Source: Coleofasciculus sp. S288
Lineage (GTDB): Bacteria; Cyanobacteriota; Cyanobacteriia; Cyanobacteriales; Coleofasciculaceae
Assembly (NCBI GenBank): GCA_020216575.1
Contig: JAIUYC010000286.1
Span: 1-6,039, forward strand
Length of the DNA: 6,039 nt
Direction: 5' to 3'
Position numbers and translations under genes: made by a program. Within the stretch, counting starts at the first letter, position 1, and every line of letters begins with the position of its first letter. The notes below the pieces were generated by a model, which saw nothing but the letters and a program-made list of their open reading frames with translations, was not told the origin of the DNA and made no database searches. Of this stretch, positions 5,534 through 6,039 are shown piece by piece.

Positions 5534-6039
5534 TCAACTTGCCATCAATTGAGAAGGTGTCACCCGCCACAACTGCTCTAGCTCAGCCGCTGGCATTGTC
5601 AGATATAAAACATCACCCGCCGAAAGGGACGTTTCTAATAAATCCCAGCCATGAATTGTTTGGTTGTTGGTTTCAACGTAGAGCGGTACAAAGTCAGCAT
5701 CCATTGCCGCCTCTTTAACGCGGCGTCCGCAGAAGGGATGTTCGGGTACGATGAGCGTGGCTAGGGCGACCCAAAGAATATCTCCCGTCATCCCATTGCC
5801 TAAAATTTTCTCGCCCAACGCAGCAGCGGCAAAGGAGGGTGTCGCTAATTCAGTCGGACTGAACACCGCCTCAAAATTAAACACCTGTTGCACGGAAAGG
5901 ACTAAATGTGGGTCTTGATTGCGCACGACGACTCGCAACTTGGGAGCCGACGCTTTGGCGCTGAGGGCAATCTCGACATTCACCATGTCGTCGCTCGTAA
6001 CTGCCAAGAGGGCTTCAGCTTTGTGGACGTTGGCAGCTT
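5534..6039 (-). CDS. TrkA/RCK-type NAD-binding K+ transport or channel regulator, C-terminal part (5' end outside window)
   Basis: The reading frame is open to the window edge, so only the last 167 residues are seen. The first about 65 (AEALLAVTSDDMVNVEIALS, then RVVVRNQDP) are the second half of a TrkA_N/RCK Rossmann domain. The T/SDD..N.EIAL pattern and the RVVVRNQDP strand are characteristic. After a short linker, residues of the type LIVPEHPFCGRRVKEAAM...LSAGDVLYLTMP look like a TrkA_C (RCK_C) domain ending near the stop. Such proteins sit on the cytoplasmic face of K+ channels or Trk/Ktr transporters and gate them in response to NAD(H) or nucleotides. Whether this one is a free subunit, a fusion to a channel or a double-RCK protein cannot be seen. 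A TTG at 6007 is in frame but is not the start, because conserved domain sequence continues upstream of it. Confidence 0.88.
   Translation of the reverse strand, partial: AANVHKAEALLAVTSDDMVNVEIALSAKASAPKLRVVVRNQDPHLVLSVQQVFNFEAVFSPTELATPSFAAAALGEKILGNGMTGDILWVALATLIVPEHPFCGRRVKEAAMDADFVPLYVETNNQTIHGWDLLETSLSAGDVLYLTMPAAELEQLWRVTPSQLMAS

Overview
The window looks like a chromosomal stretch from a cyanobacterium, probably a repeat-rich filamentous or colonial one. The evidence is indirect. There are two GCGATCGC octamers (HIP1, the cyanobacterial highly iterated palindrome), several palindromic or MITE-like intergenic repeats of a style common in these genomes, a very large hybrid histidine kinase of cyanobacterial build, and an exported PrxQ. 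Genus cannot be told from the sequence. No RNA genes, CRISPR arrays or transposase genes were seen.

Layout from left to right. Positions 1-200 are a leader with a short tandem repeat and a stem-loop. At 201-758 (+) is a PrxQ/BCP-type thiol peroxidase with a twin-arginine signal peptide. Positions 759-1182 are non-coding: first a roughly 200-bp composite inverted-repeat element with nested palindromes (793-995), then a very A+T-rich leader. At 1243-1605 (+) is a small protein of unknown function with a C-terminal membrane anchor, followed by a probable terminator hairpin. At 1702-4959 (-), convergent with it, is a hybrid sensor kinase: TM, dCache-like sensor, TM, HAMP, PAS, coiled coil, HisKA, HATPase, receiver, helical tail. 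Positions 4960-5533 are mostly repeats, including two adjacent 90-bp MITE-like units with apparent target duplications. At 5534-6039 (-) is the C-terminal part of a TrkA/RCK-type NAD-binding K+ regulatory protein, cut by the window edge. Positions 5401-5533 hold nothing I can name.

The four genes do not form an obvious operon. The two + genes are about 480 nt apart with repeats between them, and the two - genes are about 570 nt apart with repeats between them. I see no convincing new multi-gene system here. The most informative signals are the twin 90-bp elements, the relocated second cysteine of the exported PrxQ, and the tail-anchored orphan.
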